This document shows positions 35,141 through 43,428 of a DNA stretch of 64,000 bases, piece after piece. Source of the DNA: Bradyrhizobium sp. CB3481 (GTDB lineage: Bacteria; Pseudomonadota; Alphaproteobacteria; Rhizobiales; Xanthobacteraceae). Under the pieces are notes generated by a model. The model was not told the origin of the DNA, ran no database searches, and saw nothing but the letters and a program-made list of their open reading frames with translations. The DNA lies in contig NZ_CP121647.1 in assembly GCF_029714305.1 (NCBI RefSeq), forward strand, positions 7,832,501 to 7,896,500. The letters run 5' to 3'. Each line of letters begins with the position of its first letter. Positions within the stretch are counted from its first letter, which is position 1. The translations under genes and the position numbers were made by a program.

Positions 35141-35797
35141 GTGACTTCATTCCTCGATCCCCTGATTGCGTTCGTTTCTGCCCATCCTTGGCTGGCGTAT
35201 CTGACGCTATTCCTTGCCGCCCTGCTGGAGGCGATCCCGGTCGTGGGCGCGCTGGTGCCGGGCTCGACCATCATTCTCGCCCTCAGCGCGCTGGTTCCGG
35301 GCGGCGAACTCACATTATGGGGCGTGCTGGCGGCGGCGGTCGCGGGAGCCGTGCTCGGCGACGGCTCGGCGTTCTGGACCGGACATCGCTCGCAACGCGA
35401 GATTCTCAACGCCTGGCCGATGTCGCAATATCCAGCCGTGATGGCCCAGAGCGAGGCGTTCTTCCAGCGCTGGGGAACGCTGGCCGTCTTGTTCGCGCGT
35501 TTCGTGCCGCCGATCCGCGCCTTCGTGCCGGTTACCGCCGGCGCACTCGGCATGCCGCCGGCCCGGTTCTACGGCGTCAATATTGCCGCGGTCGTTGCAT
35601 GGGCTTTGGCGCACGTGCTGCCGGGCGTGTTCGCGGTCTCGGCGCTGCATCACTATGCCGGCCTCCCGCATCACCAGCACGTCGGCAAACATATCTGGAT
35701 TCTGGGCGTGGTCGCCGTGGCGATCGTCGCGCTCGGCATCTGGACGCTGCGCCGCCGTCAGGCGCGGGGGCTGCGTCCCGGTGCAGGCCCGACATAG
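35141..35797 (+). CDS. DedA family membrane protein
   Basis: A 218-residue integral membrane protein of the DedA family: AIPVVGALVPGSTIIL near residue 31 (the E-x-x-P-x-P-G segment) and FARFVPPIRAFVPVTAGALG near residue 121, the F-x-R-x-x-P-x-x-R-x-x-x-P-x-x-A-G signature. DedA proteins act in envelope homeostasis and probably flip undecaprenyl phosphate. The start is a GTG at 35141 with a weak AGG. Its last 40 bases overlap the 3' end of the convergent HTH-citrate synthase gene. Confidence 0.92.
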   Translation: MTSFLDPLIAFVSAHPWLAYLTLFLAALLEAIPVVGALVPGSTIILALSALVPGGELTLWGVLAAAVAGAVLGDGSAFWTGHRSQREILNAWPMSQYPAVMAQSEAFFQRWGTLAVLFARFVPPIRAFVPVTAGALGMPPARFYGVNIAAVVAWALAHVLPGVFAVSALHHYAGLPHHQHVGKHIWILGVVAVAIVALGIWTLRRRQARGLRPGAGPT

Positions 35798-36972
35798 CGC
35801 GCGCGGGGCCGGATCAGCCGGCCGTGGCGCAACTGCTCGCAGGCATGCGCGATCCAGCCGACCGTGCGCGCCATCGAGAACAGCACCAGTTCGTGGCCCG
35901 GCGGCAGGCCGAGCGTATGCACCAGCACTGCCAGCGCATAGTCGATATTGACGAACTCGCCGGTCGCCTCTGCGATCCGCTCGGGGATTTCGTGGGTGAA
36001 TTTGCGATTCCCGCCCGAGCGCGCCAGCGCCTCCAACAGGGCCCGCGCGCGGGGATCGCCGTGCTTGTAGACGCCGTGGCCAAAGCCCGCGAAGCGCTCG
36101 CCGAGTGCGACGCGCTCGCGGATCAAAGGCGCGACCTCATTATCGGCAAGCGTCTTCAATAGCTGCGCCGCCAGCACCCCGGCGCCGCCATGCTTCGGGC
36201 CCTTCAGCGCGACGAGGCCGGCGATCACCGAGTCATAGAGGTTCAAGCCGGTCGAGGCCGCGCAACGCACCGTGAAGGTCGAGGCGTTCAGTTCGTGATC
36301 GGCGAGCAGCACCAGCGCGCGGCGGATCAGATCCGGCGCGTGCTTGTGATCGGGCGCCCAGGCGCGGGCGATCTGCACATGAAGCGGTTTTGCCGATGAT
36401 TTCGCATTCAGCATGGTCGCCACCACCAGCCGCACGATACGGCCGCCGACCATCGCGCGCCCGTCGGGCGCCCGGGTGAAGGCGCGCGGGTCCGCAGCGG
36501 CGGCCAGCGCCAGCACCGCGACGGCGCGATCGATCGCGTTGGCATTGCGTGTGGCATCGGCGACGGCGCGCATCTCATCCGAGACGATCGGGCAATTGTC
36601 CTGCTCAAAGGGATCGACGCCGGTGACGTCCCACAAAAGCGTCGCCGCATGTTCGAGCGTATCGCGCTCGGCGAGATCGATGCAGTTGACGCCGCGATAG
36701 ATCGCGCCGTCCTCGGTGATGGTCCCGACCGCCGAATCCATCACCGGCAGATCGGCATCAAAACTGCGCAGGCCACGCGGCTCCGGCGACGGCGTACGGC
36801 GCTCCTTCAGCGTGCGGACGTCCTCGGCCCAGTAGCGATGGCTGCGGGAATCCTCCGACGGCTCCGAGCGGATTAGGCCGCGGCTGACATAGGCGTAGAG
36901 CGTCGCCTGCGAGATCGCGAGTTCGGCGGAGGCCTCACGGGCCGACAAATAAAGGCCGGCGGATTTTTTCAT
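35758..36972 (-). CDS. Citrate synthase family protein with N-terminal helix-turn-helix
   Basis: A 404-residue protein. Residues 1-60 are a MerR-like DNA-binding domain: YLSAREASAELAISQATLYA, YVSRGLIRSEP and SHRYWAEDV. Residues about 80-400 are citrate synthase, with DHELNASTF (His ligand), FGHGVYKHGDPRA and the C-terminal GWIAHACEQ. Length is normal for the HTH-fused group. It may be an autoregulated enzyme or a transcription factor that senses acyl-CoA/oxaloacetate. The start lies two bases from a palindrome and a promoter whose start site would be at the ATG itself (leaderless). It is divergent from a normal citrate synthase. Confidence 0.92.
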   Translation of the reverse strand: MKKSAGLYLSAREASAELAISQATLYAYVSRGLIRSEPSEDSRSHRYWAEDVRTLKERRTPSPEPRGLRSFDADLPVMDSAVGTITEDGAIYRGVNCIDLAERDTLEHAATLLWDVTGVDPFEQDNCPIVSDEMRAVADATRNANAIDRAVAVLALAAAADPRAFTRAPDGRAMVGGRIVRLVVATMLNAKSSAKPLHVQIARAWAPDHKHAPDLIRRALVLLADHELNASTFTVRCAASTGLNLYDSVIAGLVALKGPKHGGAGVLAAQLLKTLADNEVAPLIRERVALGERFAGFGHGVYKHGDPRARALLEALARSGGNRKFTHEIPERIAEATGEFVNIDYALAVLVHTLGLPPGHELVLFSMARTVGWIAHACEQLRHGRLIRPRARYVGPAPGRSPRA

Positions 36973-36973
36973 A

Positions 36974-37002
36974 TTGATTTACATAATCAAGATTGATCAA
37001 TC
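36974..37002. promoter_or_regulatory. Twin palindromic operator between divergent citrate synthase genes
   Basis: TTGATT-TACAT-AATCAA (36974-36990) and, directly adjoining, GATTGATCAATC (36991-37002) are both perfect palindromes sharing the TTGAT half-site. They lie between the starts of the HTH-citrate synthase and the plain citrate synthase, so they are the likely binding sites for the fused HTH. Confidence 0.65.
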
Positions 37003-37008
37003 TGTCGA
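36980..37008 (-). promoter_or_regulatory. Putative leaderless promoter of the HTH-citrate synthase
   Basis: Minus strand: TCGACA (-35, 37008-37003), 17-bp spacer, TATGTA (-10, 36985-36980). The seven bases after the -10 end at the ATG of 36972, so the transcript would begin at or one base before the start codon, with no ribosome binding site. The promoter overlaps both palindromes, fitting autorepression. Confidence 0.45.
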
Positions 37009-37045
37009 GAGGCCCGACCTTTGCCGGCAAGCAAAGGGAGCCGCC

Positions 37046-38137
37046 ATGAACATGCAGATTTCAAAAACCCCGATCGGCCTCGACGGCATTCCGGCCGCCG
37101 AAACCGTGCTTAGCCATGTCGACGGCGAGCGCGGGGAACTGATCATCGCTGGCGAGCGGGTCGGCGACCTCGCCGGCAAATCGAGTTTCGAGGGCGTGAC
37201 CGCGCGGCTGTGGAACGCGGCAACAGGCGCGTCGCTTACCGAAGCCGATGTGCGCTCGAGGCTCGGGGCAGCGCGGGAACGCGCCTTCGCCCGACTGCCC
37301 GAGCTGCTGCCGGCAACGCGTGGCATGTCGATCGTGGATGGTTTTCGCGCAGCCGTCGCAGGCCTACGCGGCGAGAACGGACTTGAGCCTGAAGCCACCA
37401 TTGTCGGCGCGTTACCCGTGATTGCGGGCGCACTGCTGCAGCGGGCCAAGGGCAATGATCCCATCGCGCCCGATCCGACGCTTGGCCATGCGGCCGACAC
37501 GCTGTCGATGCTGCGCGGCCGAAAGGCCGAGCCGCGCGAGATCACCGCTCTCGACACCTATTTTGTCACCGTCTGCGATCACGGCATGAACGCGTCGACT
37601 TTTGCGACGCGTGTCGTGGCCTCGACGCAGGCGGATCTGTTCGCCGCCGTCACCGCCGGCTATTGCGCGCTGACGGGCCCGCTGCATGGCGGCGCCCCCG
37701 AGCCCGTGCTGGAAATGCTGGATGCGATAGGTTCGACCGAGCGGATCAAGCCTTGGGTCGACAGCGCGCTGGCCCGTGGCGAGCGGTTGATGGGATTCGG
37801 CCATCGCGTCTATCGCGTCCGCGATCCGCGTGCCGATGTGCTGAAGGATGCAATCCAGCGGTTCGCGGGAGGCGGCACCGATCTGCCGTTCGCGGGCGAG
37901 GTCGAGGCCTATATCCGCAGCGCCCTACGGAAGAAAAATCCGGACCGGCCGCTCGATACCAATGTGGAGTTCTTCACCGCGATCCTGCTCGACGCGCTGA
38001 AAATCCCGCGCCAGGCATTTACGCCGATCTTCGCGGTGGCCCGCGCCGCCGGCTGGACCGCGCACGCCCGCGAGCAGCAGCGCGGCGGCCGCCTGATCCG
38101 GCCGAGCTCGGCCTATATCGGGCCGATGCCGGGGTGA
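37046..38137 (+). CDS. Citrate synthase/methylcitrate synthase
   Basis: A 363-residue type I citrate synthase without an N-terminal HTH. Catalytic segments: DHGMNASTFATRVVAST (His, base of the acetyl-CoA enolisation), GPLHGGAPEPVLEML (His), GFGHRVYRVRDPRAD (His/Arg/Asp region), and the ending GWTAHAREQQRGGRLIRP. Shorter than canonical GltA (about 430), closer to PrpC/CitZ-type enzymes. It condenses acetyl-CoA (or propionyl-CoA) with oxaloacetate. The ATG at 37046 has AAAGGGAG five bases upstream. A longer frame from 36974 would cover the operator and is rejected. Confidence 0.93.
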   Translation: MNMQISKTPIGLDGIPAAETVLSHVDGERGELIIAGERVGDLAGKSSFEGVTARLWNAATGASLTEADVRSRLGAARERAFARLPELLPATRGMSIVDGFRAAVAGLRGENGLEPEATIVGALPVIAGALLQRAKGNDPIAPDPTLGHAADTLSMLRGRKAEPREITALDTYFVTVCDHGMNASTFATRVVASTQADLFAAVTAGYCALTGPLHGGAPEPVLEMLDAIGSTERIKPWVDSALARGERLMGFGHRVYRVRDPRADVLKDAIQRFAGGGTDLPFAGEVEAYIRSALRKKNPDRPLDTNVEFFTAILLDALKIPRQAFTPIFAVARAAGWTAHAREQQRGGRLIRPSSAYIGPMPG

Positions 38138-38187
38138 CGTACGGAAATGAGCATGTGGAAGGCAACGGCGGAGCTAACAACTCCGCT

Positions 38188-38308
38188 GTCGTCCCTGCGA
38201 ACGCAGGGACCCATAACCACAAATGCGTATTGTCGTGCGAAAGCCGTCGACCAGCGGAGTAAAATTGAGAAGCCGCGGCGTATGGGTCCCTGCTTTCGCA
38301 GGGACGAC
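38188..38308. repeat. GTCGTCCCTGCG-family palindromic repeat
   Basis: GTCGTCCCTGCGAACGCAGG followed by GACCCATA, and TATGGGTC with CCTGCTTTCGCAGGGACGAC at the other end. A second copy is at 60643-60761. Confidence 0.9.
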
Positions 38309-38313
38309 TGAAA

Positions 38314-38961
38314 CTACGCGCGCACCACAGTCTTCAGATAATTGTACGCCTTGATGATCTCGATCAGGCGATCCTCGGTAGAGCGGTCGCCGCCATTGGC
38401 GTCGGGATGGTGCTGCTTGACCAGCGCCTTGTACTTGGCCTTGACGTCATCGAGTGTCGCTTCGGCGGACAGCCCCATCACCTGCAGCGCCTTGCGCTCG
38501 GCATTCATCACCTTGCGCGTTTCGGCCTTGGTCTGCGTATCAGGACCAGGCCGCCAGCGGCCACGGCCGTTGAGCTCGGAGAACATGCTGAAGGGATCGG
38601 CGGCGCCGTCGAAATCCTCGGCGCTCGGCGTCTTGCCCTTCTTGCCGGCGGTGTTGGCGCCCATCTTCCAGGTCGGGCGATGGCCGGTCAGCGCATCCTT
38701 CTGGTAGCGCGCGACGGCATCGGCATTCATGCCCTGGAAGAAATTGTAGGACTGGTTGTACTCGCGGACATGGTTGAGGCAGAAGTGCCAGTACTCGCGG
38801 GAATTCTCCCGCCCCTTGGGCGCGCGGTGCGGCCCCTTGTTCGGGCAGCCTGCCCACTCGCACATGGCGGATTCTTCATTCGCGCGCGCCTGCGCCTTCG
38901 CGCTGACCTTGTTGGGCTTGATGCGAATGGAATCGAAGAACTTGGATGAATCGATCGGCAT
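38314..38961 (-). CDS. J-domain protein with N-terminal Cys/His cluster
   Basis: A 215-residue protein. The C-terminal about 60 residues are a J-domain: ALQVMGLSAEATLDDVKAKY and KALVKQHHPDANGG with the HPD motif that stimulates Hsp70 ATPase. The N-terminal half has a MCEWAGCPNKGPHRAP segment and EYWHFCLNHVREYN, a C-x4-C ... C-x2-H arrangement that looks like a metal site. This architecture is the alphaproteobacterial DnaJ-like co-chaperone found next to bolA and cob genes. It is divergent from bolA. Confidence 0.92.
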   Translation of the reverse strand: MPIDSSKFFDSIRIKPNKVSAKAQARANEESAMCEWAGCPNKGPHRAPKGRENSREYWHFCLNHVREYNQSYNFFQGMNADAVARYQKDALTGHRPTWKMGANTAGKKGKTPSAEDFDGAADPFSMFSELNGRGRWRPGPDTQTKAETRKVMNAERKALQVMGLSAEATLDDVKAKYKALVKQHHPDANGGDRSTEDRLIEIIKAYNYLKTVVRA

Positions 38962-39071
38962 AGCTGACTTTGACTACGCAATGCGCAAGGCTTCAAGTCT
39001 TGACATTGCGAATACCTCCGGTTCGGATGCCTCATTGACGGAAAACCGACAGAGAATTATCTGCCGCCATC

Positions 39072-39350
39072 ATGAGCACCAAGGACACTATCATAAACAA
39101 GTTGCGTGAAGCTTTCTTGCCGGAAAGCCTCGACGTCACGGACGAATCACATCTGCATGAAGGCCATGCCGGCCACAGGCCGGGCGGCGAAACACATTTC
39201 AGGGTTTATATCGTATCTCCGGCCTTCGAAGGGAAGAGCCGGATCGAACGCCACCGCATGGTAAATGCGACGCTCGCGGCGGAACTCAAGGGCTCCGTGC
39301 ATGCGCTCGCCGTCAAGGCGCAGACGCCGGGAGAAACCGCCGGCGGGTGA
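39072..39350 (+). CDS. BolA family protein
   Basis: A 92-residue BolA: HEGHAGHRPGGETHFRVYIV near residue 29 and the conserved SRIERHRMVNATLAAELKG with the invariant RH, then VHALAVKAQTP. BolA proteins bind monothiol glutaredoxins and Fe-S clusters and can bind DNA. It is divergent from the J-domain gene. A 77-bp direct repeat begins about 40 bp after its stop codon. Confidence 0.95.
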   Translation: MSTKDTIINKLREAFLPESLDVTDESHLHEGHAGHRPGGETHFRVYIVSPAFEGKSRIERHRMVNATLAAELKGSVHALAVKAQTPGETAGG

Positions 39351-39391
39351 TTTTGGCAGAAGCTCGCGATTCTGGCGGCAGCGAGAGCTTT

Positions 39392-39468
39392 CTGTGAAGA
39401 TCGGCCGGAACGGTAGCACGGTTTTAGCAACTGTGAGACAATCCCCGAAGCGATGGACATGGTTCCGT
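39392..39468. repeat. 77-bp direct repeat, copy 1
   Basis: CTGTGAAGATCGGCCGGAAC ... GTTCCGT. It matches copy 2 at 40275-40351 at 74 of 77 positions in direct orientation, 883 bp away. The two copies bracket the orphan minus-strand gene at 39509-40072. Confidence 0.9.
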
Positions 39469-39508
39469 CCAAATGCCGGTTGCCTCCCGCGAGTTGACCC
39501 CCGCATAC

Positions 39509-40072
39509 CTACCGTTTTCCCCACTTCTTCAATTGCTGATGCGCCAGCAACTCCGCACCGACCCAATATATGCGCCGCGAAAGGTCGGTCATGTCTTCGA
39601 GAAGGTCACCCAGGAATTTGAGATCAACAACCCTTATCGGATCGAAGCTCATATTTGCTCTATCATATCGCAAAGGTTGAACCGGGTATTGGTTCGGCGT
39701 TTCGATGGGCAGCCAAAGTGCGTGACTTAGGGCATTCCTGCGATGCTGCACATCCTGAAATCTATCAAGTGTCTCTTCAAAAAATGTGAGCAGCTTGGGA
39801 TTTGAAGTTGCGACTTTCGTGCCGATGTTTTTCCGCGCTTTCTCTTTTCGCGCGGCCAGGGCTGGTGTGGAAAAGAACGCCTCTCTCCATTCATTAGCTT
39901 GACCGACATCGATTGATTTCATCGACAGATAGAGGGCCTGCTCCAATTTCCCCCAGTTCATTGTGATTTGGGAAAGTAAGTGAGCCATCTCATTTCCTAT
40001 GAGATCGCTGTTGAATCGCTGAAAGTGTGCGTTATCGAATGTATCAACCACATGAGTTTTCTTAGTCATCAT
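39509..40072 (-). CDS. Protein of unknown function, flanked by direct repeats
   Basis: A 187-residue, soluble, mostly helical protein (MAHLLSQITMNWGKLEQALY, EKARKNIGTKVATSNPKLLT, FQDVQHRRNALSHALWLPIE, DLLEDMTDLSRRIYWVGAEL). The Q-H-R-R-N-A-L-S-H-A-L segment resembles the R-x-x-x-x-H motif of HEPN-like RNases, but I cannot confirm this. GC is below that of the neighbours (28/60 on line 39781-39840). It lies between two direct repeats and has no partner gene. Two adjacent ATGs (40072, 40069) are possible starts. Confidence 0.6.
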   Translation of the reverse strand: MMTKKTHVVDTFDNAHFQRFNSDLIGNEMAHLLSQITMNWGKLEQALYLSMKSIDVGQANEWREAFFSTPALAARKEKARKNIGTKVATSNPKLLTFFEETLDRFQDVQHRRNALSHALWLPIETPNQYPVQPLRYDRANMSFDPIRVVDLKFLGDLLEDMTDLSRRIYWVGAELLAHQQLKKWGKR

Positions 40073-40274
40073 TCAGCTCGCAAAGGAAAAACCCTGGTCC
40101 AAAATGCCTTGCCGTACAAGGCCATAGCTTCCCGTTGCCGTCACATGGGCCGAAGTCGAGAAACGGCGCACCGGCTACGAAACCTGGGCCGATCCGAGGC
40201 GACGCTCGACACACCCGCCCGAGCGGCTACAGGCGCAAGCCATCGAGTATCTGGCGTGACCTATCGCCCAGCTC

Positions 40275-40351
40275 CTGTGAAGATCGGCCGGAACGGTAGC
40301 ACGGTTTTCGCAACTGTGAGACAATCCCCGAAGCGATGGACACAGTTCCGT
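40275..40351. repeat. 77-bp direct repeat, copy 2
   Basis: Same orientation and 74/77 identical to copy 1 at 39392-39468 (differences at one A/C and one TG/CA). Ends 54 bp before the start of the exported protein gene at 40406. Confidence 0.9.
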
Positions 40352-40405
40352 TTGAACGCGGGGTCGGGCTGCCCCGGTGCCATCGCAGGTCGACGAGGTC
40401 GTCCG

Positions 40406-40849
40406 ATGCGACGTTGGGCACGCTTCAGATGGGCCGCTATTGTCGCGCTGCTGGTCGCGGCCTCCCCGATCAGGGCGCAGACGCTCGACATGCCGAGCCC
40501 GTTCGTCCAGGAAGTGCTGATCAAGAGCATCCTGGTGACGCTCAACGATGCCGTGACCTCGGATAATTTCACGGTTCTCCACGCCAAGATCTCAAAGCCG
40601 TTCCGCGATCAGTTTCCGCCGGAGAAGCTGCGCACCGTGTTCAAGGACCTGGTCGAGAAACACGCCGTGTTCGACGCCATCGTCGCCAGCGCCGTCATTC
40701 CGGAGGAGGACGCAAAAATCGACGAGAAGGGCGTGCTGCGCCTCAAAGGCCGTTTCGATACCACGCCGAAAAAGGTAAAGTATCAGCTCGGCTTTATTCC
40801 CTCCGACGGCCAATGGAAGCTCGCCAGTGTCACCATCGACATTGAATAG
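40406..40849 (+). CDS. Small exported protein of unknown function
   Basis: A 147-residue protein: MRRWARFRWAAIVALLVAAS and PIRAQ form a signal peptide, then TLDMPSPFVQEVLIKSILVT, a DAVTSDNFTVLHAKISKPFR helix, KLRTVFKDLVEKHAVFDAIV and an end LGFIPSDGQWKLASVTIDIE. The pattern (helix pair plus final beta strands) is like periplasmic NTF2-type domains, a tentative reading. The start at 40406 has GAGG seven bases upstream; an earlier open frame overlaps the repeat and is not coding. It is convergent with the CBS-protein gene. Confidence 0.7.
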   Translation: MRRWARFRWAAIVALLVAASPIRAQTLDMPSPFVQEVLIKSILVTLNDAVTSDNFTVLHAKISKPFRDQFPPEKLRTVFKDLVEKHAVFDAIVASAVIPEEDAKIDEKGVLRLKGRFDTTPKKVKYQLGFIPSDGQWKLASVTIDIE

Positions 40850-40873
40850 CTCGAACCGCTTGCGCGTCCGCGT

Positions 40874-42220
40874 CTAGAACGCCGTCCCCGCCCGCCTCGG
40901 CTTCGGGTCTTCAGCTTCGCGCGGCAGCGGCGTGATCTTGAGCGCGGTGATGCGGTTGCGCTCCCGCCGCAGCACGCGGAAGCGGCAGCCATGAAAGGTG
41001 AAGTTCTGGCCGCGCTCGGGGATCGAGCGCGCCTCATGGATGACGAGACCGGCGACGGTGGTCGCTTCCTCGTCCGGCAGGTGCCAGTTCATGGCCCGGT
41101 TGAGATCGCGGATCGGCACCGAACCGTCCACCACGACAGAGCCGTCGGCCTGGACGCGGACGCCGGCGACCACGACGTCGTGCTCGTCGGAAATGTCGCC
41201 GACGATTTCCTCCAGGACGTCTTCCAGCGTCACCATGCCCTCGACCTCGCCATATTCGTCGACGACGAGCGCGAAGTGGGTCTTGCGGCGGCGGAACGCC
41301 TTGAGCTGTTCGGACAGTGGCCGCATTTCCGGCACGAACCAGGGCGGCAGCATGATGGCGGAAACGTTGATCCGCGAGGTGTCGCCTTCACTGGCGCGGA
41401 TCGCGCGCAGCAGGTCCTTGGCGTGCAGCACGCCGATGATATTTTCCGGCTTGTCGCGCCAGAGCGGAATGCGGGTGTACTCGGTCGCCAGCACCTCGCG
41501 CACCAGTTCGTCCGGCGGCAAATCGGCGTTGATCATCACCATCGCGGTACGGTGAACCATGACGTCTGATACGGCGAGGTCGCCGAAACGGAAGACGTTA
41601 TGGATGTATTCGGCCTCGCCGCTCTCGATGCCGCCGTGCACGGCGGATTCCTCCACCAGCCCCTCGATCTCGGAGTCGGTGAGGATTTCGTGCTGCGACG
41701 ATTCCTTGACGCCGAACATCCGCAAGATCCCGCGGGACGCGGTATTGAGCAGCCAGTTCAGCGGATAGAACACGAGATAGGACAGGTACAGCGGATAGGC
41801 GATCCACTGCGAGACCGGCGTCGGCTGGCGGATCGCGAACGTCTTCGGCACCTGCTCGCCGATCACGATGTGAAGCGAGGAGAACACCAAAAAGCCCGCC
41901 ACAAACGACACGAAATGCAGGGTGCGCTCGGACATGCCGAGCGGGATCAGCAGCGGCTCGAGCAGCGCCGACACCGTGGGTTCGCCGACCCAGCCGAGAC
42001 CGAGCGAGGCCATGGTGATGCCGAGCTGGCAGCAGGCCAGATAGGCCTCGATATTGCCCATCATGTCCTGCAACAGGCGCGCGCCGAACCGGTCCTGCTC
42101 GACCATCGCCCTGATGCGAAAGCCGCGGCTCTTCACCAGCGCAAACTCGGCGGCCACGTAAAACGCGTTGGCGGCGAGCAGAAGGATCGCGAGCAGCAGG
42201 TTGAACGCCGTCGAGCTCAT
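40874..42220 (-). CDS. Hemolysin family (CNNM/CorC-type) CBS-domain membrane protein
   Basis: A 448-residue protein. Residues about 1-200 form the DUF21 transmembrane domain (FNLLLAILLLAANAFYVAAE, IVIGEQVPKTFAI). Two CBS domains follow (SDVMVHRTAMVMINADLPPD and ALVVDEYGEVEGMVTLEDVL), then a CorC_HlyC domain. Proteins of this type are implicated in Mg/Co efflux or membrane regulation rather than haemolysis. The ATG at 42220 has GAGGA four bases upstream. It sits downstream of aroB by 65 bp in the same direction; conserved linkage in rhizobia. Confidence 0.93.
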   Translation of the reverse strand: MSSTAFNLLLAILLLAANAFYVAAEFALVKSRGFRIRAMVEQDRFGARLLQDMMGNIEAYLACCQLGITMASLGLGWVGEPTVSALLEPLLIPLGMSERTLHFVSFVAGFLVFSSLHIVIGEQVPKTFAIRQPTPVSQWIAYPLYLSYLVFYPLNWLLNTASRGILRMFGVKESSQHEILTDSEIEGLVEESAVHGGIESGEAEYIHNVFRFGDLAVSDVMVHRTAMVMINADLPPDELVREVLATEYTRIPLWRDKPENIIGVLHAKDLLRAIRASEGDTSRINVSAIMLPPWFVPEMRPLSEQLKAFRRRKTHFALVVDEYGEVEGMVTLEDVLEEIVGDISDEHDVVVAGVRVQADGSVVVDGSVPIRDLNRAMNWHLPDEEATTVAGLVIHEARSIPERGQNFTFHGCRFRVLRRERNRITALKITPLPREAEDPKPRRAGTAF

Positions 42221-42285
42221 GTATTCCTCACAACGGACCCGGCCCCGCGCAATGCCGCGCCGGGCTCCGTCCGGACATCCCGTTC

Positions 42286-43428
42286 TCATCCCGCCAGTTT
42301 CTGTTGCAGGAAATCGCGCACCAGCGACGGCTCGACGTCCCCCGCGACCACCGCGCGGCCGATCGCCTGCAGCAGGATGAAGGTCAGCTTGCCGCGCTTG
42401 ACCTTCTTGTCCTGCGCCATCAGCGCCATCAGGGCGTCGGCATCGGCCAGACCTTCCTGGGCGAAGCCCGCGATGTCCTGCAAATGGGTCGGCAGGCCTG
42501 CGGAAGCAAGGTGGCGTTCGACGCGCGCGGCATCATCAGCGGAGATCATGCCGAGCTTGGCCGAAAATTCCGCCGCCAGCACCATGCCGATGGCAACACC
42601 CTCGCCGTGGAATAGACGGTCGGAAAAGCCGGTCGCGGCCTCCAGCGCATGGCCGAAGGTATGGCCGAGATTGAGCAACGCACGCTCGCCATTCTCGCGC
42701 TCATCGCGGGAGACGATGGCCGCCTTGGCACGGCAGGAGGTCGCGATCGCATGCTCGCGCGCCGCGCCGCCTGCGAAGATGTCGGCGTGGTTGGCCTCCA
42801 ACCAGGTGAAGAAAGCCTCGTCGCCGAGCACGCCATACTTGGCCACTTCGGCGTAGCCGGCGCGAAACTGGCGCTGCGACAGCGTGTCGAGCACGGAGGT
42901 ATCGGCGATCACGAGCACTGGCTGATGAAACGCGCCAAGCAAATTCTTGCCCTGCGGCGAGTTGATGCCGGTCTTGCCGCCGACCGAGGAATCGACCTGC
43001 GCCAGCAGCGAGGTCGGCACCTGCACGAAATCGACGCCGCGGCGCAGGATCGCCGCCGCGAAACCGGCGAGATCGCCGACCACGCCGCCGCCAAGCGCGA
43101 TCACCAGATCGTTGCGCTCGATCTTGGCCGCGATCAGCGCCTCGGAGACCTTTTCCAGGCCGGCATAGGTCTTCGATATCTCGCCTTCCTCGACGATGAT
43201 GCGCGAGGTCGGGATGCCGGCCTCGCCAAGCGAATGCTCGGCCGGCTCCAGCCAATGTTTTGCAACGGTGCGGTCGGTGACGATGGCGGTCCGCGCGCCG
43301 GGGCGCAGCGCGGCCACGCGCTGACCAAGCGACTGCAGCACGCCGCGGCCGATGACGATGTCATAAGCGCGATCGCCGAGCGCGACGTCGACCGTGATAT
43401 CCGCGGAATGTTTCAGGGGCGCAGTCAT
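42286..43428 (-). CDS. aroB: 3-dehydroquinate synthase
   Basis: A 380-residue AroB. NAD-binding GGGVVGDLAGFAAAILRRGV near residue 105, SVGGKTGINSPQGKNLLGAF near residue 148 and the metal-binding LNLGHTFGHALEAATGF near residue 260 are all present. It converts DAHP to 3-dehydroquinate in the shikimate pathway. The ATG at 43428 overlaps the stop of aroK as ATGA, so aroK-aroB are translationally coupled. The longer frame to 43509 is discarded. Confidence 0.97.
   Translation of the reverse strand: MTAPLKHSADITVDVALGDRAYDIVIGRGVLQSLGQRVAALRPGARTAIVTDRTVAKHWLEPAEHSLGEAGIPTSRIIVEEGEISKTYAGLEKVSEALIAAKIERNDLVIALGGGVVGDLAGFAAAILRRGVDFVQVPTSLLAQVDSSVGGKTGINSPQGKNLLGAFHQPVLVIADTSVLDTLSQRQFRAGYAEVAKYGVLGDEAFFTWLEANHADIFAGGAAREHAIATSCRAKAAIVSRDERENGERALLNLGHTFGHALEAATGFSDRLFHGEGVAIGMVLAAEFSAKLGMISADDAARVERHLASAGLPTHLQDIAGFAQEGLADADALMALMAQDKKVKRGKLTFILLQAIGRAVVAGDVEPSLVRDFLQQKLAG

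Noticed and set aside
40175..40582. Minus-strand ORFs across the 77-bp repeat (IASGIVSQLRKPCYRSG-type peptides)
   Set aside because: The same peptide appears at both repeat copies because the repeat is repeated DNA; it is a typical false gene call from a repeat.
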